From positions 372,001 through 436,000 of the forward strand of contig NZ_SMMI01000004.1 in the NCBI RefSeq assembly GCF_009733535.1: a stretch of 64,000 nucleotides of DNA, written 5' to 3'. Position numbers and translations under genes: made by a program. Below, piece after piece: positions 23,239 to 33,500 of the stretch. Source of the DNA: Sphingobacterium endophyticum (lineage in GTDB: Bacteria > Bacteroidota > Bacteroidia > Sphingobacteriales > Sphingobacteriaceae). Below the pieces are notes generated by a model. The model was not told where the DNA came from and ran no database searches. It was given only the letters and a program-made list of their open reading frames with translations. Positions within the stretch are counted from its first letter, which is position 1; the number at the start of each line of letters is the position of its first letter.

Positions 23239-25260
23239 TTAAAATAAATTATCGATTACCTGATCATCAACAAGCTCAGCTTTAGTCACTTTAAGTGTTG
23301 ATGTTCGGCTCAATTCTTTTTCAATAGCACTGATTGCTTCTTTATTTCTTGCCCAAGCCCGACGAGCTATCCCATTATTGACATCAAAAAACAACATTTG
23401 TTTTAATTTATAATCGCTTTCTGTGGAACCATCCAATAACATGCCGAAACCACCATTGATTACTTCTCCCCATCCAACACCGCCACCGTTGTGGATGGAA
23501 ACCCAAGTTGCGCCTCTGAAACTATCTCCGATCACATTATGAATCGCCATATCCGCTGTAAATTTACTTCCATCGTAAATATTGCTTGTTTCACGATAAG
23601 GTGAATCTGTTCCAGAAACATCATGATGGTCCCTACCCAAAACTACTGGAGCAGTTAATGATCCGTCTGCAACTGCATTGTTAAAAGCTTCAGCTATCTT
23701 CATTCTACCCAATGCGTCAGCATATAATATCCTAGCTTGTGATCCTACGACAAGCTTATTTTGTTCAGCCTCTTGAATCCACCTGATATTATCTTCCATC
23801 TGCTGAAATATCTCTTTGGAAGCATCTTTCTGAAGTTCTTTAAGGACTTCCAACGCTAATTGGTCGGTCTTTCTTAAGTCTTCTGACTTTCCTGAAGTAC
23901 ATACCCATCGGAATGGTCCAAAACCATAATCAAAACACATGGGGCCAAGTATATCTTGAACGTAAGAGGGATATTTAAAATTTACTCCATCTTCAGCCAT
24001 AATATCCGCACCAGCACGGCTGGCCTCCAGAAGAAACGCATTTCCATAATCGAAGAAATAAGTTCCTTTAGCTACATGCCTGTTGATAGCGTCGGCATGA
24101 CGGACCAAGGACCTTTGAACTTCTTTCTTAAACAGTTCGGGATTATTAGCGATTAAATCATTGGATTCCTCAAAAGAAAGATCTACAGGGTAATATCCAC
24201 CTGACCAAGGATTATGTAATGAAGTTTGATCAGAACCCACCGTGATTGGGATATTCAGCTTATCGAATTCCTCCCAAACATTCACAATGTTTCCAATGTA
24301 TGCAATAGAAATGACCTCTTGATTTTTGATAGCCATTTTAACCGCATCAACCAGGCTCTCCATGTTATCTACTAACCTATCTACCCAACCCTGTTCATGT
24401 CTTTTCTTTGCGGCAGACGGATTAACTTCTGCACATACGGTAATGCATCCAGCAATGTTACCAGCCTTAGGCTGCGCACCACTCATTCCTCCCAATCCTG
24501 AAGTTAGAAAAACCTTTCCTTTACTATTTTCACCATCCTTTAAATGCTTTCTAAAAGCATTCATAACGGTAATCGTCGTTCCATGCACAATGCCTTGCGG
24601 TCCGATATACATGTAAGAACCTGCGGTCATCTGCCCATATTGAGTAACACCCAAAGCATTGTATTTTTCCCAGTCATCCGGTTTAGAATAATTTGGAATC
24701 ATCATCCCATTGGTCACCACCACTCTTGGGGCATAATCAGATGAAGGGAATAATCCCATAGGATGACCAGAATACATATGTAATGTTTGCTGATCGGTCA
24801 TTTGGGAAAGGTATTTCATGCTGAGGAGATATTGCGCCCAATTTTGGAATACCGCTCCATTTCCACCATAGGTAATCAGTTCATGGGGATGTTGAGCAAC
24901 AGCAGGGTCGAGATTATTTTGGATCATCAACATTATTGCAGCCGCTTGTAAAGATTTGGCTGGATAGGAATGTATGGATCTCGCATACATTTTATATTTC
25001 GGTCTAAAACGATACATATAAATCCGACCATAGGTACGGAGCTCTTCCAAAAAATCGGCAGCAAGTTCCAGATGCCAATCCTTAGGAAAATATCGCAAGG
25101 CATTTCTTAAGGCTAGTTTCTCTTCCTCCTTATTCAATATGGACTTGCGTTTTGGCGCATGGCTTACCGAATGGTCTATCTCAACTTTTTTTGGAAGTTC
25201 TTTTGGAATTCCTTGAATTATTAGCTCTTTAAATTCTTTTTCCGTCATTTCAATTCTCAT
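23239..25260 (-). CDS. hutU: Urocanate hydratase
   Basis: The 673-residue enzyme converts urocanate to imidazolone propionate using tightly bound NAD. Landmarks are LTSGLGGMSGAQPKAGNIAG (dinucleotide-binding Gly-rich region), ITVGSDQTSLHNPWSGGYYPVD, and GPMCFDYGFGPFRWVCTSG with the conserved active-site Cys. It is longer than the about 555-residue enzymes of Pseudomonas or Bacillus and belongs to the long form seen in Bacteroidota. Two starts are possible: 25260, which overlaps the hutI stop by 11 bases, and 25248 (MTEKEF), one base after that stop. Either way hutI and hutU are translationally coupled. Confidence 0.95.
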   Translation of the reverse strand: MRIEMTEKEFKELIIQGIPKELPKKVEIDHSVSHAPKRKSILNKEEEKLALRNALRYFPKDWHLELAADFLEELRTYGRIYMYRFRPKYKMYARSIHSYPAKSLQAAAIMLMIQNNLDPAVAQHPHELITYGGNGAVFQNWAQYLLSMKYLSQMTDQQTLHMYSGHPMGLFPSSDYAPRVVVTNGMMIPNYSKPDDWEKYNALGVTQYGQMTAGSYMYIGPQGIVHGTTITVMNAFRKHLKDGENSKGKVFLTSGLGGMSGAQPKAGNIAGCITVCAEVNPSAAKKRHEQGWVDRLVDNMESLVDAVKMAIKNQEVISIAYIGNIVNVWEEFDKLNIPITVGSDQTSLHNPWSGGYYPVDLSFEESNDLIANNPELFKKEVQRSLVRHADAINRHVAKGTYFFDYGNAFLLEASRAGADIMAEDGVNFKYPSYVQDILGPMCFDYGFGPFRWVCTSGKSEDLRKTDQLALEVLKELQKDASKEIFQQMEDNIRWIQEAEQNKLVVGSQARILYADALGRMKIAEAFNNAVADGSLTAPVVLGRDHHDVSGTDSPYRETSNIYDGSKFTADMAIHNVIGDSFRGATWVSIHNGGGVGWGEVINGGFGMLLDGSTESDYKLKQMLFFDVNNGIARRAWARNKEAISAIEKELSRTSTLKVTKAELVDDQVIDNLF

Positions 25261-26503
25261 TTACAATTACTTCGACTCCATTTTTCCAGACCGATTTAGG
25301 CTGCAATCCACCTTGTAAATAGGTAATATTCTGATAATTATCAGTTTCATAGATAACAAAATCTGCCAGATGCCCTTCCATTAATCGTCCGCGATCGTTG
25401 AGATTCAGAGCTTTGGCAGCACGGTAGGTAATACCCGCAAATACTTCGGCATTGCTCAGTTTCTGCATGGTTGCAAGGATACTTGCACTTTCAATTAATT
25501 TTCCCATCGGTGCAGAACCGGGATTCCAATCTGTAGCAATAGCCAAGCTTGCCCCTGCATCCAACAATCTCCTAGCAGGCGTAAAATCACATCCAATTCC
25601 TAAGGATGCGGCAGGCAAAGCAACAGCTACTACATCAGAACCGGCAAGGATCGTAATTTCATTTTCAGTCGATGCTTCTAAATGGTCGGCTGAAAGGGCG
25701 CCCAATTCAACTGCAATCTGAGATCCCGAAGTACTAAACTGATCAGCATGAACCGTAAGGTCAAATCCCATTTCCTTAGCTTTTCTGTAATATGGAAGTA
25801 TCTGTTCTGCTGAAAAAGCACTTTTCTCCACGAATGCATCAATCCTATGGGTAAGATTTTCTTCTTTCAGTTTCGGGAATAGCATTTCCCCCATTTCAAA
25901 AAGGTAGTCTTCGGCAGTTCCAGTATGATCCTTTGGATGCATATGAGCTGCTAAGCAAGTGGAAATTAGGTCTACAAAAGTTGATTTATTCGCTTCTTTT
26001 ATCGCCCGGAGAGTTTTTAATTCCTCCTCGACATTCAGACCGTATCCGCTCTTCACCTCTACTGTGGTAATTCCCTGTTTCAACAATTCATTCGCCCTTT
26101 TGAGCGTAAGTTTTTTAAGGTCTTCTTGATTGCATGCTCGGGTATGTTTTACGGTGCTCCAAATACCACCGCCAGCTTCTGCAATTTCCAAATAAGAACT
26201 TCCCGCATTACGCATTGCAAAATCATTCGCTCGATTTCCGGCAAATGCGATGTGCGTATGGCAATCAATATATCCCGGTAGAGCTAAGAAATCTCCCTTT
26301 AATTCAATTATTTCCTCATCTCCGCCCAAAGCTTCCTTGAGACCTGTAAAATCTCCTACGGCGCTTATTTTGCCGTCTATAAAGTAAATTCCTGCATGTT
26401 CAATGATTTCAAGCTCGGAATCTTTTATTGCTCCTTTCAAAGGAATGTGCTGCATCGTCAGCACTTGTTTGAATGGTCCGATTAGTTTACCAATTGCCTT
26501 CAT
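25250..26503 (-). CDS. hutI: Imidazolonepropionase
   Basis: The 417-residue amidohydrolase opens the ring of imidazolone propionate to give formimidoylglutamate. Metal and substrate motifs are GYIDCHTHIAFAGNR (His-x-His), EVKSGYGL, LTVHADQFS and AIATDWNPGSAP with the catalytic Asp. Length and motif order are standard. It follows hutH by two bases and overlaps or abuts hutU, so hutH, hutI and hutU form one tight transcriptional unit. Confidence 0.95.
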   Translation of the reverse strand: MKAIGKLIGPFKQVLTMQHIPLKGAIKDSELEIIEHAGIYFIDGKISAVGDFTGLKEALGGDEEIIELKGDFLALPGYIDCHTHIAFAGNRANDFAMRNAGSSYLEIAEAGGGIWSTVKHTRACNQEDLKKLTLKRANELLKQGITTVEVKSGYGLNVEEELKTLRAIKEANKSTFVDLISTCLAAHMHPKDHTGTAEDYLFEMGEMLFPKLKEENLTHRIDAFVEKSAFSAEQILPYYRKAKEMGFDLTVHADQFSTSGSQIAVELGALSADHLEASTENEITILAGSDVVAVALPAASLGIGCDFTPARRLLDAGASLAIATDWNPGSAPMGKLIESASILATMQKLSNAEVFAGITYRAAKALNLNDRGRLMEGHLADFVIYETDNYQNITYLQGGLQPKSVWKNGVEVIVNEN

Positions 26504-26505
26504 TG

Positions 26506-28074
26506 TTAATAGTTTTCAAAATATCCAAATCCGTCACCCAAATAGGCAACCTTACTTTTTTCAGCGGTTTCCTTGGCAACCTGAATTAATTCTCCTGATT
26601 TTATCATGGAAAGTGCATTGTCCAAAATCTCCTGCATCGGTTGATCCTCTTCGATATGCGGGATTTTGCTACGAATATGTTTGTGCATGGCTTCGACTAC
26701 GGCAGTAGATTTCATAGGATTATGAAAATCTTTTGCCTGAGCAGCACAAAGGAGTTCTATACTCAAAATCTTATCAACATTGTCCAATACCTGCAATAAT
26801 TTTCTGCCGGAGATAGATCCCATGCTGACATGGTCTTCCTGACCTAAGGAGGTAGGAATACTATCTGCACTTGCAGGAAAACATAATCCCTTATTCTCAC
26901 TTGCAATTGCGGCAGTGCTATATTGAAGAATCATAAATCCAGAGTTTAATCCTGTTGTTTTCATCAACAATTTAGGAACTCCATTGGTTTCTCCTTCCAA
27001 GGATAAATAAACTCTCCTATCCGAAATATTACCCAATTCAGAAACTGCTAATGTAGCATAGTCCAATGGTAAGGCAATTGGCTGACCATGAAAAGAGCCT
27101 CCGCTGATCGTTAATTCACTATTTATAATTATTGGGTTATCAGTAACAGAATTAATTTCGGTTTCGATTATTTCTTTAAAATGCAACCATGCATTTCTGG
27201 AAGCACCATGAACCTGAGGAATACATCGCAGAGAATAAGGGTCTTGTACCCTGGAACAGTTCTTATGGGATTCCAGAATTTCAGAACCCTTTAACAAATT
27301 AAAAATGGTAGATGCTACAAATGTGTTTCCCTTGTACGGTCTCAATTGATGTAATTCAGCAAAAAACGGCTTGATTGATCCATTCAATCCTTCTATCATC
27401 AAAGTTGCAATCAGGTCAGCATTATTCATTAAGCGATTCATTTCAACAACCGCTTTTACGCCATGAGCCGCCATAAATTGCGTTCCATTGATCAAAGCCA
27501 AGCCTTCCTTAGCCCCTAAATGGATAGGTTCCATATTATATTCCGCTAGTACCGTAGCTGTATCTACAGGTTTCCCTTCCTTCCATATCTTTCCTAAGCC
27601 GATTAAAGGCAGAAACAAATGGGATAATGGCGCTAAATCTCCCGAAGCACCGACCGAACCCTGTTTCGGGACGACAGGAACAAGGTCATTTTGAATATGC
27701 CAAATGATACGTTCGACAGTGCTGAGTTGTATACCAGAAAATCCTTTTGCCAAGGCATGCACCTTAAGAATCATCATCAATTTACTCAATTCCTTATCGA
27801 TGGGATCTCCAACACCAACTGCATGACTTTTTAGAATGTTCTCCTGTAGTTTTTTGGTATCCTGAGGACTGATTAACGTTGTGCACAATGGGCCAAAACC
27901 CGTATTGATGCCATAGACCACTTTTCCAGAATCAACAATCTCCTGTACATAGTTTGCACTTTGATTAATCTTTTCTATAGTTTCTTCCGTTAAGATTCCC
28001 TCGCATGTCGATTTTGCAATAGATAGAGCAATGGAGCTGCTCAAATAATCTTCGCCGTATTTAAATGAATTCAT
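26506..28074 (-). CDS. hutH: Histidine ammonia-lyase
   Basis: The 522-residue enzyme removes ammonia from histidine to give urocanate, the entry step of the pathway. The Ala-Ser-Gly at residues 143-145, in GSVGASGDLAPLSHL, cyclises to the MIO cofactor. YGINTGFGPL and the C-terminal helical region with GQEDHVSMGS are also diagnostic. It is the first gene of the hut operon, 78 bases from the divergent LysR gene. A -7-like TAAATTTG on the minus strand and a TTGATA-N8-TATCAA dyad lie in that gap. Confidence 0.95.
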   Translation of the reverse strand: MNSFKYGEDYLSSSIALSIAKSTCEGILTEETIEKINQSANYVQEIVDSGKVVYGINTGFGPLCTTLISPQDTKKLQENILKSHAVGVGDPIDKELSKLMMILKVHALAKGFSGIQLSTVERIIWHIQNDLVPVVPKQGSVGASGDLAPLSHLFLPLIGLGKIWKEGKPVDTATVLAEYNMEPIHLGAKEGLALINGTQFMAAHGVKAVVEMNRLMNNADLIATLMIEGLNGSIKPFFAELHQLRPYKGNTFVASTIFNLLKGSEILESHKNCSRVQDPYSLRCIPQVHGASRNAWLHFKEIIETEINSVTDNPIIINSELTISGGSFHGQPIALPLDYATLAVSELGNISDRRVYLSLEGETNGVPKLLMKTTGLNSGFMILQYSTAAIASENKGLCFPASADSIPTSLGQEDHVSMGSISGRKLLQVLDNVDKILSIELLCAAQAKDFHNPMKSTAVVEAMHKHIRSKIPHIEEDQPMQEILDNALSMIKSGELIQVAKETAEKSKVAYLGDGFGYFENY

Positions 28075-28093
28075 ATTATTTCGCTGTATTATC

Positions 28094-28101
28094 CAAATTT
28101 A
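28094..28101 (-). promoter_or_regulatory. Candidate -7 element of the hut operon promoter
   Basis: The minus strand reads TAAATTTG, a full TAnnTTTG match, ending 20 bases before the hutH start codon. The operator-like dyad lies just upstream of it. Confidence 0.5.
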
Positions 28102-28111
28102 CCCGCTATAT

Positions 28112-28131
28112 TTGATAATTAGTAATATCAA
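28112..28131. promoter_or_regulatory. Candidate LysR operator in the hutH-lysR gap
   Basis: TTGATA (28112-28117) and TATCAA (28126-28131) are perfect inverted arms with an 8-base spacer, and contain the T-N11-A pattern typical of LysR sites. The dyad lies 10 bases upstream of the hut -7 box and 21 bases before the LysR start codon, so it could serve both genes. Confidence 0.5.
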
Positions 28132-28152
28132 TTATAGCATCAACTGATAACT

Positions 28153-29052
28153 ATGAATTATCAAATTGAATTAAGACATCTACTATATTTCAAGACTGTC
28201 GCCGAAGAATTGCATTTTAGAAGAGCAGCGGAGAGACTTTTTATTGCCCAGCCAGGGTTGTCCAGGCAGATTAAACAATTGGAAGATTATTACCAAACTA
28301 AGCTTTTTGTGAGGGATAAGCGGAATGTGGAGTTAACAGAAACCGGAGTATATTTGAAAAAAGAAGTGGATTTAATATTCAATCAGTTATCCAATATTAA
28401 GGGCCATATCGAGAAAATATCCGAAGGAAAGATATCATCATTAAAATTGGGATTTATTGGTTCGGCAGTACAGGCTATTTTACCGCAGCTATTGGTAGAA
28501 TTAAAACAGAAACAGCCATTAATCGATATTACACTGAATGAACTTTCCAATGAAATACAGCTCGACCTCCTTAATAAGCAGGAACTTGATTTTGGTTTTG
28601 TAAGAATTAATGAAACGCCTATGGGCTTGAAATCAATTCCAATATTAACCGAACATTTTTCATTGGTTGTCCCAAAGAATAGGTTCAATAAAATCAAGGG
28701 AAAAATCAATTTAAAAGATTTCAGCAAGGAGTCTTTTATATTATTTTCAAAGGAATATAGCAACTCATACTATGAATTGGTGATGAGTATATTTGAGGAT
28801 CATGGATTTAATCCGCATGTCACCCTTCGTACCGTCAATGCACTCAGTATATTTAATTTGGTGAGTCAAGGCTTAGGGGTTGCCATTGTACCTTCTTCCT
28901 TAAAAAAGGGTTACCATACGCATGTTGACTTTTTAGAGTTAAACCACCTAGCACAAAGGACAACCCTTTCCTTGATTTGGAATAAGAAGAATAGAAATCC
29001 GGGTATTCCTTTGATGTTGGAAATTGTAGGCAATTTGAATTCTAAAGTTTAA
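28153..29052 (+). CDS. LysR-family transcriptional regulator, probable hut regulator
   Basis: The 299-residue protein has the N-terminal winged helix (LRHLLYFKTVAEELHFRRAAERLFIAQPGLSRQIKQLE, about residues 6-45) and the two-lobed effector-binding domain (about 90-295). The HFRRAAERLFIAQPGLSRQI sequence is close to that of the CatM/BenM subgroup. It is divergent from the complete hut operon with only 78 bases between, which makes it the obvious candidate regulator, perhaps responding to urocanate. The hut operons of Gram-negatives usually use the GntR-type HutC, so LysR control would be unusual; this is inferred from position only. Confidence 0.9.
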   Translation: MNYQIELRHLLYFKTVAEELHFRRAAERLFIAQPGLSRQIKQLEDYYQTKLFVRDKRNVELTETGVYLKKEVDLIFNQLSNIKGHIEKISEGKISSLKLGFIGSAVQAILPQLLVELKQKQPLIDITLNELSNEIQLDLLNKQELDFGFVRINETPMGLKSIPILTEHFSLVVPKNRFNKIKGKINLKDFSKESFILFSKEYSNSYYELVMSIFEDHGFNPHVTLRTVNALSIFNLVSQGLGVAIVPSSLKKGYHTHVDFLELNHLAQRTTLSLIWNKKNRNPGIPLMLEIVGNLNSKV

Positions 29053-29221
29053 ATCTGTGATTATTGGCGAATAAAGCTCAAAGAACAAGCAATTGTTATT
29101 CATTGTTTTTAACAATTTTTTCTTTTAAATAACCAAAAAGTCACGTTCTAGGAAAATTTTCCATACCTTTAACTCCCATCGTAAATGAGGTCAATCTACT
29201 TATTCAGAAGTCATACATACT

Positions 29222-30334
29222 ATGAAGTTCCACGTTATCAACGATTTGTACTATAAAGCTTTTCACGCGGGTTATAAAGCAAGAAATGATGTTTTTGAGA
29301 TTATTAAATCGGACTTTCCTGATTTCAATATTTATAAATTCTACAAAATACCAGTAAAAGATTCCAAATTCAGATTAAAGAGAATTCTTTCAAGGAGGTT
29401 TGCTAACTATACCAATTTCCTAACTTTCAAAAAATACGTCTCGGAATTGGGCTCGGATGATGTAGTATTAATCTTAATTCCATTTGAAAGTTTATTTGAA
29501 GTAGCCAAGGCAGTTTATTCGAGCTTGTACCATGCAAAAGTTAAGACAGGACTTCGCATTATTATGATGATTATTGATTTGGATTCGATCAGGCGACGTG
29601 GCCAAATCAATCCAGAGAATGAAATTGAATATTTAAATTTTGCAGATATTCTGATTTCCCAGAATGAAGAAATGTCAAAATGGTTATCAGGTCATGGCAT
29701 TGCGCCTGAAAAACTTGTTAATTTAAATCTATTTGATTTCAAGCTCCACCCCGAGCATAAGGTTCATGGCGTTGGAACAGACATTTTAGAGAAGAACATT
29801 GTTTTTGGAGGAAATTTAACCTCTGAAAAAGCTGCATTTATATATCAATGGAAACCTAAATTCAAGACGAAGCTCTATGGTATCAATTTGAATAAAGGAG
29901 AGATCCATGAGAACATGGAATATTTAGGAGTTTTTGACCCTAGCAATCCGACTATGGATGTAAGCGGGATTTCCTTTGGTTTGGTTTGGGAGGGCAATAG
30001 TATGGATACCTGTACAGGCTTGGCCGGTCAATATTTAAAATATTCCACTCCTCATAAAATGTCTTTGTATCTTTCGCAAGGCTTACCAGTCATTGTTTGG
30101 GAAGAATCAGCTATGGCCAAAATAGTTGTTGAAAACAACATAGGATTCACAATAAAAAGTCTAAATGAAATTGATGAAATCTTTGAAAACATTACGCTCA
30201 AGAACTATCAAGAAATTAGGTTAAATGTTCAAAAGATTCAGGACCGGGTCATCAACGGGAATTATCTTAAGAATGCTATTTCAAAATGTATCTCAAAATT
30301 TAATGCCGCAGAATTGCAAAATTCTGTAAAGTAA
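29222..30334 (+). CDS. Gtf3/galactofuranosyltransferase-like glycosyltransferase
   Basis: The 370-residue protein has two Rossmann-like halves with no signal peptide. The C-terminal half shows LKYSTPHKMSLYLSQGLPVIVWEESAMAKIVVENNIGFTIKSLNEI, which matches the donor-binding end of Gtf3-type glycosyltransferases and the beta-1,6-galactofuranosyltransferase group. The sugar and acceptor cannot be read from sequence. The gene stands alone: no polysaccharide cluster is near, and it lies between the LysR gene and the alpha-2-macroglobulin pair. A possible target is therefore a protein or lipid and not a capsule repeat, but that is speculation. Confidence 0.75.
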   Translation: MKFHVINDLYYKAFHAGYKARNDVFEIIKSDFPDFNIYKFYKIPVKDSKFRLKRILSRRFANYTNFLTFKKYVSELGSDDVVLILIPFESLFEVAKAVYSSLYHAKVKTGLRIIMMIIDLDSIRRRGQINPENEIEYLNFADILISQNEEMSKWLSGHGIAPEKLVNLNLFDFKLHPEHKVHGVGTDILEKNIVFGGNLTSEKAAFIYQWKPKFKTKLYGINLNKGEIHENMEYLGVFDPSNPTMDVSGISFGLVWEGNSMDTCTGLAGQYLKYSTPHKMSLYLSQGLPVIVWEESAMAKIVVENNIGFTIKSLNEIDEIFENITLKNYQEIRLNVQKIQDRVINGNYLKNAISKCISKFNAAELQNSVK

Positions 30335-30337
30335 GTC

Positions 30338-30408
30338 AATAACCATTTTACTAAAAAAAAGGTTTTTATCAGGAGTAGATTCCTTGGAATTGCCAAGCAA
30401 TGGTTATT
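30338..30408. repeat. Inverted repeat downstream of the glycosyltransferase
   Basis: AATAACCATT (30338-30347) pairs perfectly with AATGGTTATT (30399-30408), with an inner CTTGG-AATTG-CCAAG hairpin near 30383-30397. It may work as a terminator for the upstream gene or mark the scar of the rearrangement that left the LysR remnant next to it. Confidence 0.5.
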
Positions 30409-30420
30409 GGTCAGTAAAAT

Positions 30421-30492
30421 ATTTGGAATAAAATAAATGGAAATCCGGGGGTTCCTTTGATGTTAAAAAATGTAGAAAAATTAAAGGAATAA
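30421..30492 (+). pseudogene. Remnant of a LysR-family gene (last 23 codons)
   Basis: The frame from 30421 to the TAA at 30492 reads IWNKINGNPGVPLMLKNVEK and LKE. It matches the C-terminus of the intact LysR protein encoded at 28153-29052 (IWNKKNRNPGIPLMLEIVGN). An in-frame stop at 30415 and absence of any upstream similarity show that the rest of the gene is gone. The fragment is therefore the 3' tail of a former tandem LysR paralogue or of a partial duplication. Confidence 0.75.
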
Positions 30493-30548
30493 GAAAGTTT
30501 GTTGCATAAAATTATTTCGTAGATTTATTAACCAATTATTAATAAACG

Positions 30549-33500
30549 ATGAAATATCTTATCTGGATTTTACTCTTTCTGTATCCTTTCTACACGCATT
30601 CACAAGAACTTATTAAAAATATTAGCAACGAGTCAAAATTTAGCGAGATTGATCGGTTAATTAAAATTAAGAACTTTGAACAAACACTGCCAATTATTGC
30701 TGATATCAAATCCAATTCTTTAAAGTCCAAAGATTATTCGAGCTGGTTGAGAGCCTATCTTGCAGAAATGAATGTTCTTCAGGTTAATTCTACAGTGGAA
30801 AGAACCTTTGAAAAAGTCGATAGTGTTTTTCAACAATCGGTTCAAACATCCAATCCTTTAATAAAAGATATCCTATATAACTTCTACGCCTCCTATCTTC
30901 AGGAATTTATTGGAAAAACCCTTACAAAAAGCCAGCATTCATTTTTAACGGCTCCATATTCAGAAAAGGTCAGAAGGATTGATTCACTATATAATCTTTC
31001 TCTAGCTCACAAGGACATATTGCAAAAAGAGAAAATTTCGAATTGGAAAGGAATGTTCTTAAATGCAGAAGAAAGTCTAATCTTACCTACCTTATATCAT
31101 TATAATTTATTTAATTATATAACTTTTCAAAGTTCTTTAAGTGAACCTGATTCAAAAAAGATTGAATTATTGCTAAATGAGAATATAGCCTTCAATAAAA
31201 ATAATGGTTATAATGATGCTTCAGCGTATTTCCTCTCCCAATTTAATTCCAGCTTGTTAAATACTGAATACTCTCGAAAAATTCGAAGTATAGTAAAAAA
31301 TTTTAAAGGGGACTATTCTGCTTTTCTATTATCGGAACTAGCAATCTATTATAACCAAAGGAATCAATCTGATTCAGCCTTGAATGTGATACAAGAAGCC
31401 AGAGAATTATTTCCGAAATCTCCATGGATAAAGAATATAGAGCAGGTGTACAATATCATAAAGGAGGCAAGTATTGATATTGAACATGATTACTTTATTC
31501 CATCCAGGGAATATAATCCTATTCAGCTAACCCTAAAAAATATAGATAGCCTATACATCAGGGTATATAACACGAGTATAAATCCAAATGAAATAAAAAT
31601 ATATAGTTCAAAATATGATAGCTTGACCAATCAGGTTAGTTTGAATGCTTCAATTCAATATGAAGAAGTAATTGCTGTTAATAGTCCTTTAGCAAAGGAA
31701 GTAAATACTGTTTATAAGATTAATCCATTGAATTATGGTCGATATACGGTTCACATATCAAACAACAGAGAATTTAAGGATGATGGGATTTTTAAAGAGG
31801 TAGGAATTATTGAATTTCAAGTGACAGATCTGTTTATTTCGGCAACCTTGGAAAAGGAAGGTAATACCTATTCAACCTTTCAGGGTCTGATCATAAACCG
31901 AAAGACTGGTAATCCCTATGCAAATAAAAAGCTATCGTTCTATGAGGTTTCAAAAGATAAACCAATAAAACTTAAGAGGCAATTATCCAGCAATTCATTA
32001 GGTCATTTTAAATTTAAGACTAATGATAAAAAGGACATTGAGGAACTTGATAGTTATGAATTATACATTGAAGATGAAGGTCAATTAATTGACTTATTTA
32101 ATTTAAATAACATAGAAGAACACCTAATTGATAATCTTGATTTAGAATACAATGATGAAGAAGATGGGATTTTCTTACTAGAATTTTTAGACCGAAAAAT
32201 TTATAGACCAGGACAACCCTTATATTTTAAAGGGATATTATATCATGATTTATTGGGCAAACAAAAAGTTCTTTCCAACAAAAACATCACAGTTTATCTC
32301 AAAGATGCCAACCGAAAAACCATTGACTCTATAACCTTGAAAACCAACGAATATGGTTCGATAAATGGGATTTTCAATATTCCTAAACAGACCTTGAATG
32401 GTAATTTCCACCTGAATTACATGTATAAAAAGGAGTCATTAGCCAATTCTAGTTTTCAAGTAGAGGAATATAAAAGACCGACTTTTAAGGTAAATTTTGA
32501 AAAGAACAAAGAAACATATACACATCAGGATACGGCAAAGTTTGTTGCTTTAGTGGAAAGTTATTCAGGGGTACCGATAAGCAATGCAACTGTCAATTAT
32601 AAAATAACTGCGACTTCTAATTCAGGATTAGTAGTAGATTGGGTTGTCATTGAAGGAAGTGCACAAAGCAATGTTGAAGGCAAGATTCAATTAAATTTTC
32701 CATTAAATGACAGCATGCTTTTGCAGAAAGATAATTTTACAATAAATTATTCAGCAGATGTAATTAGTCAAACAGGGGAAAGCCATTCTGCAAATGGCAG
32801 TTATAAGTTTAGTACAAAACCTTGGGAAATTGAAATAGAATCATTATCACTGGTAGAAGAGCAAAAATTTAAGCGACTGAAGATATTAACTTCTAATCAA
32901 AACGGATCGCCTTTAAAATTCTCAGGTGAAGTAAAGATTTATAAGATAGAAACTGCGGATGTTATTCTGCCAAAAATTCCAAACAGAATATTTAAACTAG
33001 GAGATTTCCATCTTTTATCAATCTCTGAATATCAAAAATATTTTCCTAACTATTTTGATAAAAATGAATTAGAAACGCCAAAAAAAAACGCAATATTAAG
33101 TTTTGAATTTGATACAGAGAAAACTGAGGAATATAAAATTGATTCCACTTTGTTTACATATGGGGATTATGAGGTTCAAGCACTGAGTATAATAGACGGA
33201 GATAGCATAATTTCTACCAAAAGAATTCAAGTCTATGAACCTTCGACTATGAAATCTACCGAGAATAGGTTTCTTAGGTATAAATTGGACAAAATATCTT
33301 ATAAGAAAGGTGAAAAAGCGAAAATTACGATTTTCAGTGACCTAAAAAACATAGAAAATTTATTTCTATTTACTGAAACATTCCCTGGCAGAAAAAGCAC
33401 TGAAATCTTGAAATGGCATGATGGAAGAATTGACTTAGAAATCCCTATTACCAATTCAGAAATTGATCAAAAGGTTTTTCGACGGATTCTCCTTATTAAG

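Noticed and set aside
29222..30334. Capsule or exopolysaccharide cluster around the glycosyltransferase
   Set aside because: No other sugar-transfer, flippase or polymerase gene lies nearby.
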